A DNA stretch of 64,000 nucleotides. Source: Leptothoe kymatousa TAU-MAC 1615 (lineage in GTDB: Bacteria > Cyanobacteriota > Cyanobacteriia > Phormidesmidales > Phormidesmidaceae). The position numbers and the translations under genes are program-made. The stretch lies in assembly GCF_018739865.1 (NCBI RefSeq), contig NZ_JADOER010000004.1:124001-188000 (forward strand). Direction: 5' to 3'. The notes under the pieces are model-generated. The model had not been told where the DNA came from, did not search any database, and saw nothing but the letters and a program-made list of their open reading frames with translations. Numbering within the stretch: the first letter of the stretch is position 1; the number at the start of each line of letters is the position of its first letter. Shown in pieces: positions 44,106-52,935 of this stretch.

Positions 44106-44858
44106 TTAACCGGCAGAATGCATGGCGATGACAGCCTTGGGCATGGGCTGAAACTTTCGTTTACCTAGCAACAGCAGCCCTGTCGTCATTAATCCTAATC
44201 CCAATAAATTATGGGGTTCGGGGACTTCTTGGACTTCAACTTCACCGCCTAACAACTTATCACTCGCATTTTCATCCACCTGCTGGAAACGAGCTGCGAT
44301 CTTTAACTCTTCAGAGTCAAAGGCTGTTTCAAATCGGTTTCTAAAGGCATCGATCGATTCACCATTGAGGCCGGAATAAACCAAAGAAATACTATCCGTA
44401 AGACCTTCAGCTAAGGCCTCATTCGCATTACCCCCTTCGAAATTTTTATTGTCAGCTAGGGCAAAATCAAAATCACCAAGACTGTTACTGAAAGGCTTAA
44501 ACGCGACTTCTGTCAGCAGAGTATCAAGCTGATTGCCAAGACTGTGGGATACCAAATCGAAGCCCTCAAACATGTCGAAGGCAACGCCCGTCAACTTAGA
44601 GGTAGTTGCACCATCGCCAAAGATGTCCTCACCAGTTGTATTTTTGATTTGTAAATCAATTTGGATTTGATTATTGCCAACATCTTCGAAATCAAACTCA
44701 ATTTTAGCTGCGGCACCTGTAGCTGTTGCGTTTGAAGATGTACTTGCGGCACCAAACCTATAGGTAAATGCTTGGGCTGGCAAGATATTGATTAAACCCG
44801 CACTAAGCCCTATGCCAAAGGCTATGGATGCTCTTGATATTAGAGACTGTCTGGACAT
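44106..44858 (-). CDS. PEP-CTERM-type secreted protein
   Basis: A 250-residue exported protein. An N-terminal signal peptide (RASIAFGIGLSAGLINILPA to QAF) is followed by a beta-rich, acidic domain (about 33-208). The C-terminus has the sorting-signal pattern: VPEP, then a hydrophobic helix (LLGLGLMTTGLLLLG) and a basic KRK. A further tail of 17 residues follows the basic cluster, which is unusual, since most PEP-CTERM proteins end there. An exosortase would be needed and is not in this window. AGGAA lies 9 bases before the ATG. Confidence 0.82.
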   Translation of the reverse strand: MSRQSLISRASIAFGIGLSAGLINILPAQAFTYRFGAASTSSNATATGAAAKIEFDFEDVGNNQIQIDLQIKNTTGEDIFGDGATTSKLTGVAFDMFEGFDLVSHSLGNQLDTLLTEVAFKPFSNSLGDFDFALADNKNFEGGNANEALAEGLTDSISLVYSGLNGESIDAFRNRFETAFDSEELKIAARFQQVDENASDKLLGGEVEVQEVPEPHNLLGLGLMTTGLLLLGKRKFQPMPKAVIAMHSAG

Positions 44859-45381
44859 ATTTGCTATTTCCTAGACGCTTGTTCAGGTGGGAAACACCAC
44901 ATCACCTAATGCGATGTTTCTCCATCTGACTCAAGGTATCTATTGATACATGCATCGGTCATCCCAAAAAATCAGGATCATGGCCGATGTAATGTACTTG
45001 AAATAAGTCTTTTGGTGACCCTAAGAGTGGCTAAAAGTGCGTTTAATTACGGAGCTAAACCTTGTAAAGATGCTCTCTTTATACTGACAGCTAAGTAGTT
45101 GAATGTGGTGTCTACGTCTATATGCCGAAATCATGCGTTCAGGTGCTAGGTGACGCCCATGGAATTTTGCTAATAACCTTGACCTCAGATTATTAGCAAA
45201 ATTTGAAAGCAATAAAACTGGACACCATACCCCACATCACCATAGAGGTTGGTCAGTTACTCACTTCAGTAGCCACATAAATTTCATTGATAGTCTACAA
45301 ATCTATAAAGGTGTCTGTATCTGAAGCTATGGTTGCCCTCTGGTGGCTTTACTTAGCTGCCAAATTTCATTGCGAAAAGCT
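44859..45381. promoter_or_regulatory. Divergent region with two inverted repeats
   Basis: About 520 bases between the PEP-CTERM gene and the large secreted protein. A perfect 14-bp inverted repeat, AATTTTGCTAATAA (45163-45176) with TTATTAGCAAAATT (45190-45203), has a 13-base loop. A second, imperfect one (TGCATCGGTCAT with ATGGCCGATGTA, about 44953-44994) lies closer to the PEP-CTERM gene. Either may be an operator or terminator. No gene is supported here. Confidence 0.5.
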
Positions 45382-47265
45382 ATGCAGTATCCCTTTTCCC
45401 GCATTGTGTTATTGAAAGCTGCCCTCTCCGTCGCCCTAATGCCATTGGTTTGGCAAACTCTGCAACTATCCAGTTATGGCAGTGTTCTGTCCACTACCCC
45501 GCAGTCATCCATGTCACCGCCTCAGCTAAGTCAAGCTAATGGCTGGAACTCCGTGCTACATGTGGCGCGTTTAGTGGAGCGTAACCAACGGAGTCGCAAC
45601 TTGATACTCCAGCTAGAGGTGTTAAATAAACCTCAAACTACCTATGCCAATGCGGTTTATCAAGTGTTTGCTCGTACTCGTGGCGCTAGGGATTGGCAAG
45701 AAATTCATACCAACCGCGGTGCACGGTTAATGCCGGGGGAAAGCGGTAAGTTCATTCTGGAATCAGAAGTAATTTCCATTACTGATTTAGAAGAAGAAAT
45801 TCGTAATGAACTAGGTGAAGATGTACGCATTGAAGATGTAGAGCTAGATTGCGTAGTCAGCATTCGCTATGACTTAGTGGGTGGAGGTCGTGATTTGCGT
45901 GAACGGTTCACCTACAGCCAGAGCTATAGCGAAATCGTTGCAACTACGACAACATCCGTAGTTCTGGCATCCACATCCAGTACTGTCACATCTGGCCGAA
46001 CCTCATCATCTATTGAGACAGTATCGTCTCGCCAAACATCTAGTAGTCATGCAAGCCGTGGATCGGATGATGACGATGACTGGGATGACGATGATGACGA
46101 TGACTGGGATGACGATGATTGGGATGACGATGATTGGGATGACGATGATGACTGGGATGACGATCGTCGTCGTCGCCATCGCTCAAATACCCGAGTTGAT
46201 AATGAAGTCACCCGTTCGTCTCACCGGACGTCACAACGACAAACCCAAATTAGCCGAGCAAGTGTTTGGGACTCAGTTTTGCATGTCGCTCGTCAAACCA
46301 GCCGCAGTCAGCAAGGTCGTAACCTAGTGCTGCAGCTAGAAGTCCTAAACAAGCCTCAAACTACCTACGCAAATGTGGTGTATCAGGTATATGCCAGAAT
46401 CCGTGGTGGTCGTTGGCAAGAAATTCATACCAATCAGGGGGCGCGTCTGATTGAGGCTGCTAGTGGCAAATACATTCTGCAATCGGAGGTCATCTCCATT
46501 GGCCGTTTAGAGGAAGAACTGCGAGCAGAGCTGGGAGACAACCTGCGTTTGGAGGACGTGGAAATTAACTGTATAGCTAGTATTCGCTATGACTTAGCTA
46601 GCGGTGGCCGTGATATTAGAGAAAGCTTTGTTTATCAGCAACGCTACACCTCTATTGTGACCACTACCACCACCGATATTATTCGTTCATCCACGATTGC
46701 TGCAACGACCTCTTCAGAGGTAGTAACCCTTTCCAATGGATTCAAGATTTCCTTAATTGATGTGATTTATCAAGGGGGCGTATCTGTATGGAAGTATCGT
46801 GTAGAAGAGCTAGCGAGGGCACAGGATCTTAGCAATTGGGTTTTATCCCTACCTGCTTGTGCCAGGGTTAATCGCTATACACCTAGGGCTGAGCTAGTTA
46901 GTCCAGATCCCAATGCGGGGCTATATGGCATCAAGTGGGAAACGGGCGCTGGATTTTCAACCGGTATCTTTAGCATCACGATCCAAGGCGAAGTTTCTCT
47001 GGGCACGATTGACGTAGCCGCCAAAGGTCCAGATGTTGTTTTAGGTACCATTGCTGGCCCTGTTTGTAGGGTGGAAGCACCTGTTATTGATAACACCGGA
47101 TGGGAAGAGCGTGAACGTGGTCAGCGTGGTCGCCGTCGTCGTCGTAACTGTAATCAGGGCATTGGCAATGGGCCAGAGGGCTGCGATCCAGGGAATTCAC
47201 GTCCCCACGGTGGGAGTAATGATGAAGGTGGTCGTCGCCCTGGTCAAAGGCGGGGGCGCAGATAG
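45382..47265 (+). CDS. Large secreted protein: duplicated domain flanking a Trp-Asp repeat linker
   Basis: A 627-residue exported protein I do not recognise. A signal sequence (MQYPFSRIVLLKAALSVAL) leads into two copies of a domain of about 140 residues (about 53-193 and 294-434), sharing NxVLHVAR, LQLEVLNKPQTTYAN, QEIHTN-GARL and SIRYDL. Between them is a linker (about 229-261) made almost only of Asp and Trp (WDDDD units), followed by RRRRHR. A third domain (about 450-575) begins VVTLSNGFKISLIDVIYQGG, and the C-terminal tail is Arg/Gly-rich with NQGIGNGPEGCDPGNS. The Asp linker could bind cations such as calcium or interact with the basic tail. The ATG at 45382 is chosen over a GTG at 45343. 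Confidence 0.75.
   Translation: MQYPFSRIVLLKAALSVALMPLVWQTLQLSSYGSVLSTTPQSSMSPPQLSQANGWNSVLHVARLVERNQRSRNLILQLEVLNKPQTTYANAVYQVFARTRGARDWQEIHTNRGARLMPGESGKFILESEVISITDLEEEIRNELGEDVRIEDVELDCVVSIRYDLVGGGRDLRERFTYSQSYSEIVATTTTSVVLASTSSTVTSGRTSSSIETVSSRQTSSSHASRGSDDDDDWDDDDDDDWDDDDWDDDDWDDDDDWDDDRRRRHRSNTRVDNEVTRSSHRTSQRQTQISRASVWDSVLHVARQTSRSQQGRNLVLQLEVLNKPQTTYANVVYQVYARIRGGRWQEIHTNQGARLIEAASGKYILQSEVISIGRLEEELRAELGDNLRLEDVEINCIASIRYDLASGGRDIRESFVYQQRYTSIVTTTTTDIIRSSTIAATTSSEVVTLSNGFKISLIDVIYQGGVSVWKYRVEELARAQDLSNWVLSLPACARVNRYTPRAELVSPDPNAGLYGIKWETGAGFSTGIFSITIQGEVSLGTIDVAAKGPDVVLGTIAGPVCRVEAPVIDNTGWEERERGQRGRRRRRNCNQGIGNGPEGCDPGNSRPHGGSNDEGGRRPGQRRGRR
46066..46163 (+). repeat. In-frame 15-base repeats encoding Trp-Asp-Asp-Asp-Asp
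   Basis: Imperfect repeats of a GATGACGATGATTGG-type unit, with shorter GATGAC units, make up the coding linker of the large secreted protein. The pattern would favour slippage, so copy number may vary between strains. Confidence 0.85.
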
Positions 47266-47281
47266 GGGCTAACAGTAGTGA

Positions 47282-47318
47282 AGACCTGGGGCTAATGTCA
47301 GAACACCTGCAGGTCTTT
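47282..47318 (+). terminator. Hairpin after the large secreted protein
   Basis: AAGACCTG (47282-47289) pairs with CAGGTCTT (47311-47318) just past the stop codon, with only a short T run. It is a weak terminator candidate ahead of purH. Confidence 0.4.
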
Positions 47319-47464
47319 GCTATTGCAGTCCGCTTGGATGGCTATAAATTCCAAAGGTTTTTCATTAGCCAGGATTAATATCATCTCTGGGGGCGACCCG
47401 ATTCTAAAAACGCCCCCTCACGTTCTACCCTGGTAAAGTTGAACACCCCAGACCGTAGAATCCC

Positions 47465-49009
47465 ATGACTCGCTTAGCGCTGCTTAGTGCATCTGATAAA
47501 ACCGGCATTGTTGACCTGGCCAAAGTCCTCACTACAGAATTCGACTTTGACATCATTAGTAGTGGCGGTACGGCCCGTACCCTGACGGAAGCAGGCATTC
47601 CTGTCACTAAGGTCTCTGACTACACGGGTTTTCCTGAAATTCTCGGTGGTCGTGTTAAAACCCTGCAGCCGCGCATCCACGGGGGCCTGCTGGCGCGCAC
47701 GGATAATGCTGATGATCAAAAAGATTTGGCCGACAACGACATTCGCCCCATTGACCTGGTCGTTGTGAACCTATATCCCTTTGAGCAGACTATTGCTAAG
47801 CCTGGTGCAACCCTCCCTGACGCCATTGAAAATATTGACATTGGTGGGCCTACCATGTTGCGGTCTGCGGCTAAAAATCATGCCTATGTGACGGTGCTAT
47901 GCGACCCCGCTCAGTACGACGGCTACTTGAATGAACTGCGGGTTAATAAGGGGCAGTCTTCCTTGGACTTTCGGGCTGCCTGTGCTCGCCAGGTATTTTG
48001 GCATACGGCCACCTACGACCAGGCCATTGCCACGTATTTAACTGAGCAGGCTGGAGATGTTACCAGTGGTCGGTTTGCCATGGGGGGTACCCAAAAGCAA
48101 ACGCTTCGCTATGGGGAAAACCCTCACCAGCCAGCGGTTTGGTACCAAACGGGGAGCCAGCCCAGTGGCTGGGCGGCGGCGGAAAAACTGCAGGGCAAAG
48201 ATCTGAGCTATAACAACCTGGTGGATCTAGAGGCGGCCCGTCGTATTATTGCCGAGTTCCCTAGCGAAAATGGTCCGGCGGCGGCGGTGCTGAAGCATAC
48301 AAACCCTTGCGGTGTGGCCATTGGCGCTTCGATGGCATCCACCTATAAGCGTGCCTTTGAAGCGGATAATGTGTCGGCATTTGGCGGCATTGTGGCCCTT
48401 AACCAACCCATTGATGTGGAAACGGCAGAATCGTTGACCCAGACATTTTTGGAATGTGTGGTGGCCCCTGGGTGTGTGGCTGAAGCCCGAGAAGTGTTAG
48501 CTAAGAAGAAAAATCTGCGGGTGTTGGTGCTGCCAGACTTGGTGAGCGGTCCAAGTCAGACAATTCGTGCGATCGCAGGTGGATTTCTGACCCAATCTTC
48601 GGACGATTTCCAAGAAGATGTGAGTCAGTGGAAAATGGTGACCGAACGTCAGCCCAGTGCGGCCGAACTGACGGAAATGTTATTTGCCTGGCGGGTGGCA
48701 AAGCATGTGAAATCTAACGCCATTGTGGTGACTAACGAAAATACCACCGTGGGTATTGGCGCTGGCCAAATGAACCGTGTGGGTGCGGCCAAAATTGCGC
48801 TGGAGCAAGCTGCGGAAAAAGCAGTGGGGGCGACATTGGCCAGCGATGGCTTTTTCCCCTTTGATGACTCCGTCCGCACGGCGGCTGCCGCTGGGATTCA
48901 AGCCATTGTGCAGCCAGGGGGGAGTATTCGCGACGAAGAGTCGATTAAAGCGGCCAATGAGTTAGGTGTGGTGATGGCGTTTACGGGTACCCGCCACTTT
49001 TTGCATTAA
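47465..49009 (+). CDS. purH: Bifunctional AICAR formyltransferase/IMP cyclohydrolase
   Basis: A 514-residue enzyme for the last two steps of IMP synthesis. The N-terminal cyclohydrolase domain (about 1-195) has LLSASDKTGIVDLAK, SSGGTARTLTEAGIPVT and GGRVKTLQPRIHGGLLAR. The formyltransferase domain has RYGENPHQPAVWY, LKHTNPCGVAIG, VSAFGGIVALN and the C-terminal FFPFDDSVRTAAAAG and IQPGGS-like motif (IVQPGGSIRDEE). All expected blocks are intact. A strong hairpin follows the stop. Confidence 0.97.
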   Translation: MTRLALLSASDKTGIVDLAKVLTTEFDFDIISSGGTARTLTEAGIPVTKVSDYTGFPEILGGRVKTLQPRIHGGLLARTDNADDQKDLADNDIRPIDLVVVNLYPFEQTIAKPGATLPDAIENIDIGGPTMLRSAAKNHAYVTVLCDPAQYDGYLNELRVNKGQSSLDFRAACARQVFWHTATYDQAIATYLTEQAGDVTSGRFAMGGTQKQTLRYGENPHQPAVWYQTGSQPSGWAAAEKLQGKDLSYNNLVDLEAARRIIAEFPSENGPAAAVLKHTNPCGVAIGASMASTYKRAFEADNVSAFGGIVALNQPIDVETAESLTQTFLECVVAPGCVAEAREVLAKKKNLRVLVLPDLVSGPSQTIRAIAGGFLTQSSDDFQEDVSQWKMVTERQPSAAELTEMLFAWRVAKHVKSNAIVVTNENTTVGIGAGQMNRVGAAKIALEQAAEKAVGATLASDGFFPFDDSVRTAAAAGIQAIVQPGGSIRDEESIKAANELGVVMAFTGTRHFLH

Positions 49010-49010
49010 C

Positions 49011-49047
49011 CCCCCTATTTCCCCCCTGCCAGGGGGGAAATAGGAGG
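49011..49047. terminator. Long GC/AT hairpin between convergent purH and DUF2996 gene
   Basis: A 17-bp stem (49011-49027 with 49031-49047) with one mismatch and a three-base loop (GCC), containing CTATTTCCCCCCT and AGGGGGGAAATAG. It has no T run. It may end both converging transcripts or be a dispersed REP-type repeat. Confidence 0.55.
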
Positions 49048-49053
49048 TGGGGA

Positions 49054-49515
49054 CTAATTCCCTTTTAACCACTTTTGCCCTTTCAACCGGCGTAAGACAT
49101 AGAGCACCATGAGGTCTAACGTAATCCGGCGCTCATCGCCCATAAATTGCTCAATGGTGCTGGGTGTCGCGCCATCGGTTGCAAAAGAATAAATTTTCGG
49201 GCCCGTAATGCTGTCTTCTAAAAAGGCAATATTGAACTGACGACTGCCCTTAGCCCAGCGACCAATGACCTGGGGATAGGCATCTTGATCGACGCCAATC
49301 ACATTGATGGGTTGGGTCTCGAAAGAAATTTGAATATCGTTTAGGCCTTCTTCCTGCTCAAGAGCGGTTCTGACCGCGGGTAGAAAATGCTGCTCGATAA
49401 ATTCAGCAAACGGCTTGTCTTCTAACTTGGGCGGTTTAGCCTTTTTGGCTTTTGCTGGTGCTTTTTTTGCCGCTGCTTTATCAGCGGGGGCCTTAGGAGT
49501 TGACTCGTCTGCCAT
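49054..49515 (-). CDS. DUF2996 protein
   Basis: A 153-residue soluble protein. The first 35 residues are Lys/Ala/Pro-rich and probably disordered. The folded part (KPFAEFIEQHFLPAVRTALE, VIGRWAKGSRQFNIAFLEDS, RRITLDLMVLYVLRRLKGQK) matches the cyanobacterial/plastid family DUF2996, of unknown function. It is downstream of gmd on the same strand, 230 bases away and past a hairpin. Confidence 0.75.
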   Translation of the reverse strand: MADESTPKAPADKAAAKKAPAKAKKAKPPKLEDKPFAEFIEQHFLPAVRTALEQEEGLNDIQISFETQPINVIGVDQDAYPQVIGRWAKGSRQFNIAFLEDSITGPKIYSFATDGATPSTIEQFMGDERRITLDLMVLYVLRRLKGQKWLKGN

Positions 49516-49652
49516 GCTTTTATCTATCTACACGTGTTTGGGTTTAGAGGCTAAGCAATCTCCAAACCTGGTCCCTATAATATTAACTCCGTGTCCATGC
49601 AGCACCGTAGTTTTTCTGTGGTGGACTGTGGGAGACTCTTTGGCAAATACGA

Positions 49653-49700
49653 CAAAACGCCTCGAACGGAAGATAAAGTCCTTCGTATCAAGGCGTTTTG
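49653..49700 (-). terminator. Hairpin downstream of gmd
   Basis: CAAAACGCCT (49653-49662) pairs with AGGCGTTTTG (49691-49700), with partial pairing of GGAAG and CCTTC inside. On the minus strand the stem ends in TTTTG followed by TCGTATTTG. It lies 47 bases past the gmd stop and likely terminates it. Confidence 0.6.
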
Positions 49701-49747
49701 ATTTAGAAAAACTGGGGTGAGCCTAGCGTTGACAGTAGGTCGATTTG

Positions 49748-50812
49748 CTAGGACATGACGCCTGCGATCGCGCTACGAACGGTAGCCGCATCGGATTGCT
49801 TGCTAATCGGCGTTTGGCCAATTGCTTCGAGGTCAGCATCTACCATCAGTTTGACTAAGCCAGGGAAATCGATGGAGGGCTTCCAACCCAAGGTTTGTTG
49901 GGTGTGGCTGGGGTCACCGATCAGAATATCCACCTCTGCCGGACGCAGATAGCGCGGGTCAAATTTAACGTAGTCGTGCCAATTGAGGCTGACATAGTCA
50001 AAGGCGATATCGAGAAATTCTTTGATGGTGTGGGTTTCACCGGTGGCAACCACATAATCACCGGGTTCGTCCTGTTGTAGCATCATCCACATGGCGCGGA
50101 CGTAGTCCTTGGCATAGCCCCAGTCTCGCTTGGAGTCCAAGTTACCCAGATAGAGATCCTTTTGCTTGCCTGCGACGATGCGGGCAACGGCGCGGGTGAT
50201 CTTACGAGTCACAAAGGTTTCGCCACGACGGGGCGACTCATGGTTAAACAGAATGCCATTGCAGGCAAACATGTTGTACGACTCGCGGTAGTTAACGGTT
50301 TGCCAGTGGGCATAAACCTTGGCGCAGGCGTAGGGGCTACGGGGATAAAAAGGAGTGCTTTCCTTTTGGGGAATGTCTTGCACCTTGCCAAACATTTCGG
50401 AAGAGCCCGCTTGATAAAAACGGACTTCCTTATCGGTGCGCTGCTGATAGTCGCGAATGGCTTCCATCAGGCGTAGAGCCCCCATGGCAACGGTGTCTAC
50501 TGTGTATTCAGGGGAGTCAAAACTAACCCGCACGTGGGATTGGGCGCCCAGGTTATAAACTTCGTTCGGTTCCACCTCTTCCAGAATCCGGCGCAGCATA
50601 GTGCCGTCATTGAGGTCGCCATAGTGCAAAAACAGTCGCGCATCTTCACTGTGGGGATCGACGTAGATGTGATCGATGCGGTCGGTATTAAATGTTGAAG
50701 TACGGCGGATAATGCCATGTACTTCGTAGCCTTTTTCTAATAAGAGTTCTGCTAGGTAGGAACCATCTTGACCCGTGATTCCCGTAATCAGTGCACGCTT
50801 AGCCTGCGTCAT
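49748..50812 (-). CDS. gmd: GDP-mannose 4,6-dehydratase
   Basis: A 354-residue extended SDR that converts GDP-mannose to GDP-4-keto-6-deoxymannose, precursor of GDP-fucose or GDP-rhamnose for surface polysaccharides. Motifs are [59 protein letters not shown], the YAKVYAHW-type active site ([19 protein letters not shown]) and [20 protein letters not shown]. The usual partner fcl/GMER is not adjacent. The upstream 550 bases carry no gene. Confidence 0.95.
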   Translation of the reverse strand: MTQAKRALITGITGQDGSYLAELLLEKGYEVHGIIRRTSTFNTDRIDHIYVDPHSEDARLFLHYGDLNDGTMLRRILEEVEPNEVYNLGAQSHVRVSFDSPEYTVDTVAMGALRLMEAIRDYQQRTDKEVRFYQAGSSEMFGKVQDIPQKESTPFYPRSPYACAKVYAHWQTVNYRESYNMFACNGILFNHESPRRGETFVTRKITRAVARIVAGKQKDLYLGNLDSKRDWGYAKDYVRAMWMMLQQDEPGDYVVATGETHTIKEFLDIAFDYVSLNWHDYVKFDPRYLRPAEVDILIGDPSHTQQTLGWKPSIDFPGLVKLMVDADLEAIGQTPISKQSDAATVRSAIAGVMS

Positions 50813-51359
50813 AGATTTAGTGTCCTTTTTTCTAATGTATAAAAGCTGTGTCGTTGCTGCTCCTTGGTATGGTGCAATCTGTAAAACCTAAACTTACAGT
50901 GACGCTGTCAGTTCGATCCATTCCCTAACACAGCAGTAACGACAGAATTGCCAGTAGATCACTCCGGTCAGTAGCTCTGTACATGGCATCCCAGTCAATG
51001 TCTGCATGGAAGCAGCGCTTTGTAGGAGGCCAGCTTTAACTTTGAATGACAAATATAAAAGCGTTCAAAAAGAGCTTGCGATGGTAAGTATGACAGTTAA
51101 TTTAGGGAGAGTTATTGACTTAGGTTGGCACTATCAGCATAGGTTCACCTTCATAAAACTAAACTGTTTGATGAACTAATAGAATATCCGTCACCAGAAT
51201 CATTTGTGGGATTCCAAGATACAGACTGGTTTCTGGCACAATCTCCCAAGACAATTGAAAAGTTTGTTGATGCAGTTTAATGAATCGCAGGATGGGTTGG
51301 TGAAATCCTTAGCTAACATGGCTTGGCAGGCATCTTTAACCGGATGTGTGCTCAAGATA
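50813..51359. other. Long intergenic stretch upstream of gmd
   Basis: About 550 bases without a supported gene. It contains the gmd promoter region and the 3-prime flank of the 92-residue membrane protein gene. Reading frames of 60-70 codons on both strands (about 51200-51419) have no Shine-Dalgarno or recognisable sequence, so I leave them out. Confidence 0.4.
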
Positions 51360-51638
51360 TTATGCCCTGCGATCTCGTTCAATATCGTAGATGGCCTTTT
51401 CCCAACACCATTGTTCTGACCGATCAGGATTTTGCGATCTGACCCGTTCTACTAAGCGTCCGGCCACGGCTCGGTTGCCATTGACCAGCCTCATTAACCG
51501 TTGGCGAGTCGATCGAGGTACCCCAGATGGGCCCGTGGGTAATGACGGTACGCCAAAGCGAATCGGCAATCGATACCCCGTTAACCAGCAGAAAACCGCC
51601 ACCACTAGCACTGCCGCAAATATGACTGAAAAGGACAT
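51360..51638 (-). CDS. Small membrane-anchored hypothetical protein (92 aa)
   Basis: A 92-residue protein with one N-terminal transmembrane helix (SFSVIFAAVLVVAVFCWLTG) and a basic cytosolic part (GVPRSTRQRLMRLVNGNRAV, ending EKAIYDIERDRRA). The NPDRSEQWCWEKAIYDIERD stretch looks conserved in style, but I cannot name the family. AGGGA lies just upstream of the ATG. The gene is divergent from the DUF924 gene with only 32 bases between start codons. Confidence 0.65.
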   Translation of the reverse strand: MSFSVIFAAVLVVAVFCWLTGYRLPIRFGVPSLPTGPSGVPRSTRQRLMRLVNGNRAVAGRLVERVRSQNPDRSEQWCWEKAIYDIERDRRA

Positions 51639-51670
51639 GATTGATTTCCCTGTGTCTTATCCCCAAACTG

Positions 51671-52249
51671 ATGACTTCAGCTACAAGCAATAGCCAAGCC
51701 GTTTTAGATTTTTGGTTTGGCTCACCAGCCGGCACCTACCGTAAAGAGTGGTTTCGTAAAGATCCTGACTTTGATGCCCAGATCCTCCACCAGTTCCTAG
51801 CGGTGTATTGGGCTATGGTAGCGCCCCCATCTGAGAATGGGTTGAAGACGCTTAAGGCCAGGTTGGCGAGGATAATTGTGTTAGATCAGTTTGCACGCAA
51901 TATGTTTCGTGGCAGCCCCCAGAGCTTTGCGGCCGATCCGCTGGCATTGGCCACGGCCGTGATGGCGATGGAACAGGGGGATGAGGCGAGGCTATTGCCG
52001 GTGGAACGATTTTTTCTCTATTTGCCGTTTGAGCACAGTGAAAATTTAGCGGATCAAAATCGCTGTGTTCAACTGTTTGAACAATTGGTGCAAGACGCGC
52101 CCCATCTACACCATGGCCTGGACTATGCGCGTCGCCATCGGGATGTGATCGCCCAATTTGGTCGATTTCCCCACCGCAATGAAATTTTAGGCCGCCAAAG
52201 TACAGCCGCGGAATTAGCCTTTCTCCAGCAGCCGGGGTCGAGGTTCTAA
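51671..52249 (+). CDS. DUF924 family protein
   Basis: A 192-residue all-helical protein of the DUF924 family. The pattern VLDFWFGSPAG, LARIIVLDQFARNMFRGSPQ, ERFFLYLPFEHSENLADQNR and DYARRHRDVIAQFGRFPHRN is typical, and the conserved Arg/His positions suggest an enzyme, though none is established. The ATG at 51671 is used; an in-frame TTG at 51641 would add ten residues and overlap the divergent promoter. Confidence 0.87.
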   Translation: MTSATSNSQAVLDFWFGSPAGTYRKEWFRKDPDFDAQILHQFLAVYWAMVAPPSENGLKTLKARLARIIVLDQFARNMFRGSPQSFAADPLALATAVMAMEQGDEARLLPVERFFLYLPFEHSENLADQNRCVQLFEQLVQDAPHLHHGLDYARRHRDVIAQFGRFPHRNEILGRQSTAAELAFLQQPGSRF

Positions 52250-52291
52250 TTGTTTGTCGGGGCGTCGTTTGCAACACGCCTGCAAAATTGT

Positions 52292-52708
52292 CTATGCGGG
52301 TTTTGCGTATTCGATTTCCACCGTGGTGTGGACGTTACCCCGGGGTAGAAAATCCCCTTTGATTTTGAACTTTAGGGGGTCCGCCGCCGCGATGAAGTCG
52401 TCCATGATTTGATTGATGGATTCTTCGTGGGAGATGTAGCGATCTCGATAGCCATTGATATAAAGCTTGATGGCCTTTAGCTCTACCACTTTTTCATTGG
52501 GCGTGTAGGTTAGGTAAATGGTGGCAAAGTCGGGGTACCCAGAAAATGGGCACTTACAAGTAAACTCTGGCAGCGTGATATTGACATCGTACTGACGTCC
52601 TGGGCGAGGATTGGGAAATGTAATAAGCTCATTGTCCTCAATTGCCCGTTCGCCATACTTAACTTCAGGAGCTTGATCGGTGGGCAATGGGGAGTGATTA
52701 GTCGCCAT
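52292..52708 (-). CDS. queF: NADPH-dependent 7-cyano-7-deazaguanine reductase
   Basis: A 138-residue tunnel-fold enzyme that reduces preQ0 to preQ1 in queuosine synthesis. The catalytic Cys is in CPFSGYPDFA (Cys53) with Asp60; VVELKAIKLYINGYRDR is the substrate-binding helix, and the C-terminal GDFLPRGNVHTTVEIEY is typical. It is the short (unimodular) type. It is convergent with the DUF924 gene. Confidence 0.94.
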   Translation of the reverse strand: MATNHSPLPTDQAPEVKYGERAIEDNELITFPNPRPGRQYDVNITLPEFTCKCPFSGYPDFATIYLTYTPNEKVVELKAIKLYINGYRDRYISHEESINQIMDDFIAAADPLKFKIKGDFLPRGNVHTTVEIEYAKPA

Positions 52709-52935
52709 GGATGGGATAAAAATATGAAGGTATAGTCCACTCCCATTGATCTCACCGAACTAGTCCATAAATCAATAGTATTTGCCTCGGATCTAAATAA
52801 CTTTGGTCAAACACTTGACGAATCGCGTTGACGTTGCTCTAATTTGAACGACCCGGGTGTGTCGTTGGCTAACTGTTGAGCTCATCCTGGATATCGCAAC
52901 GCCTGTGTTTTATCGGAGATTTTTTGGACCTGCTT

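Noticed and set aside
51200..51419. Frames of 60-71 codons on both strands before gmd
   Set aside because: No start signals, no recognisable motifs and partly overlapping the better-supported 92-residue membrane gene.
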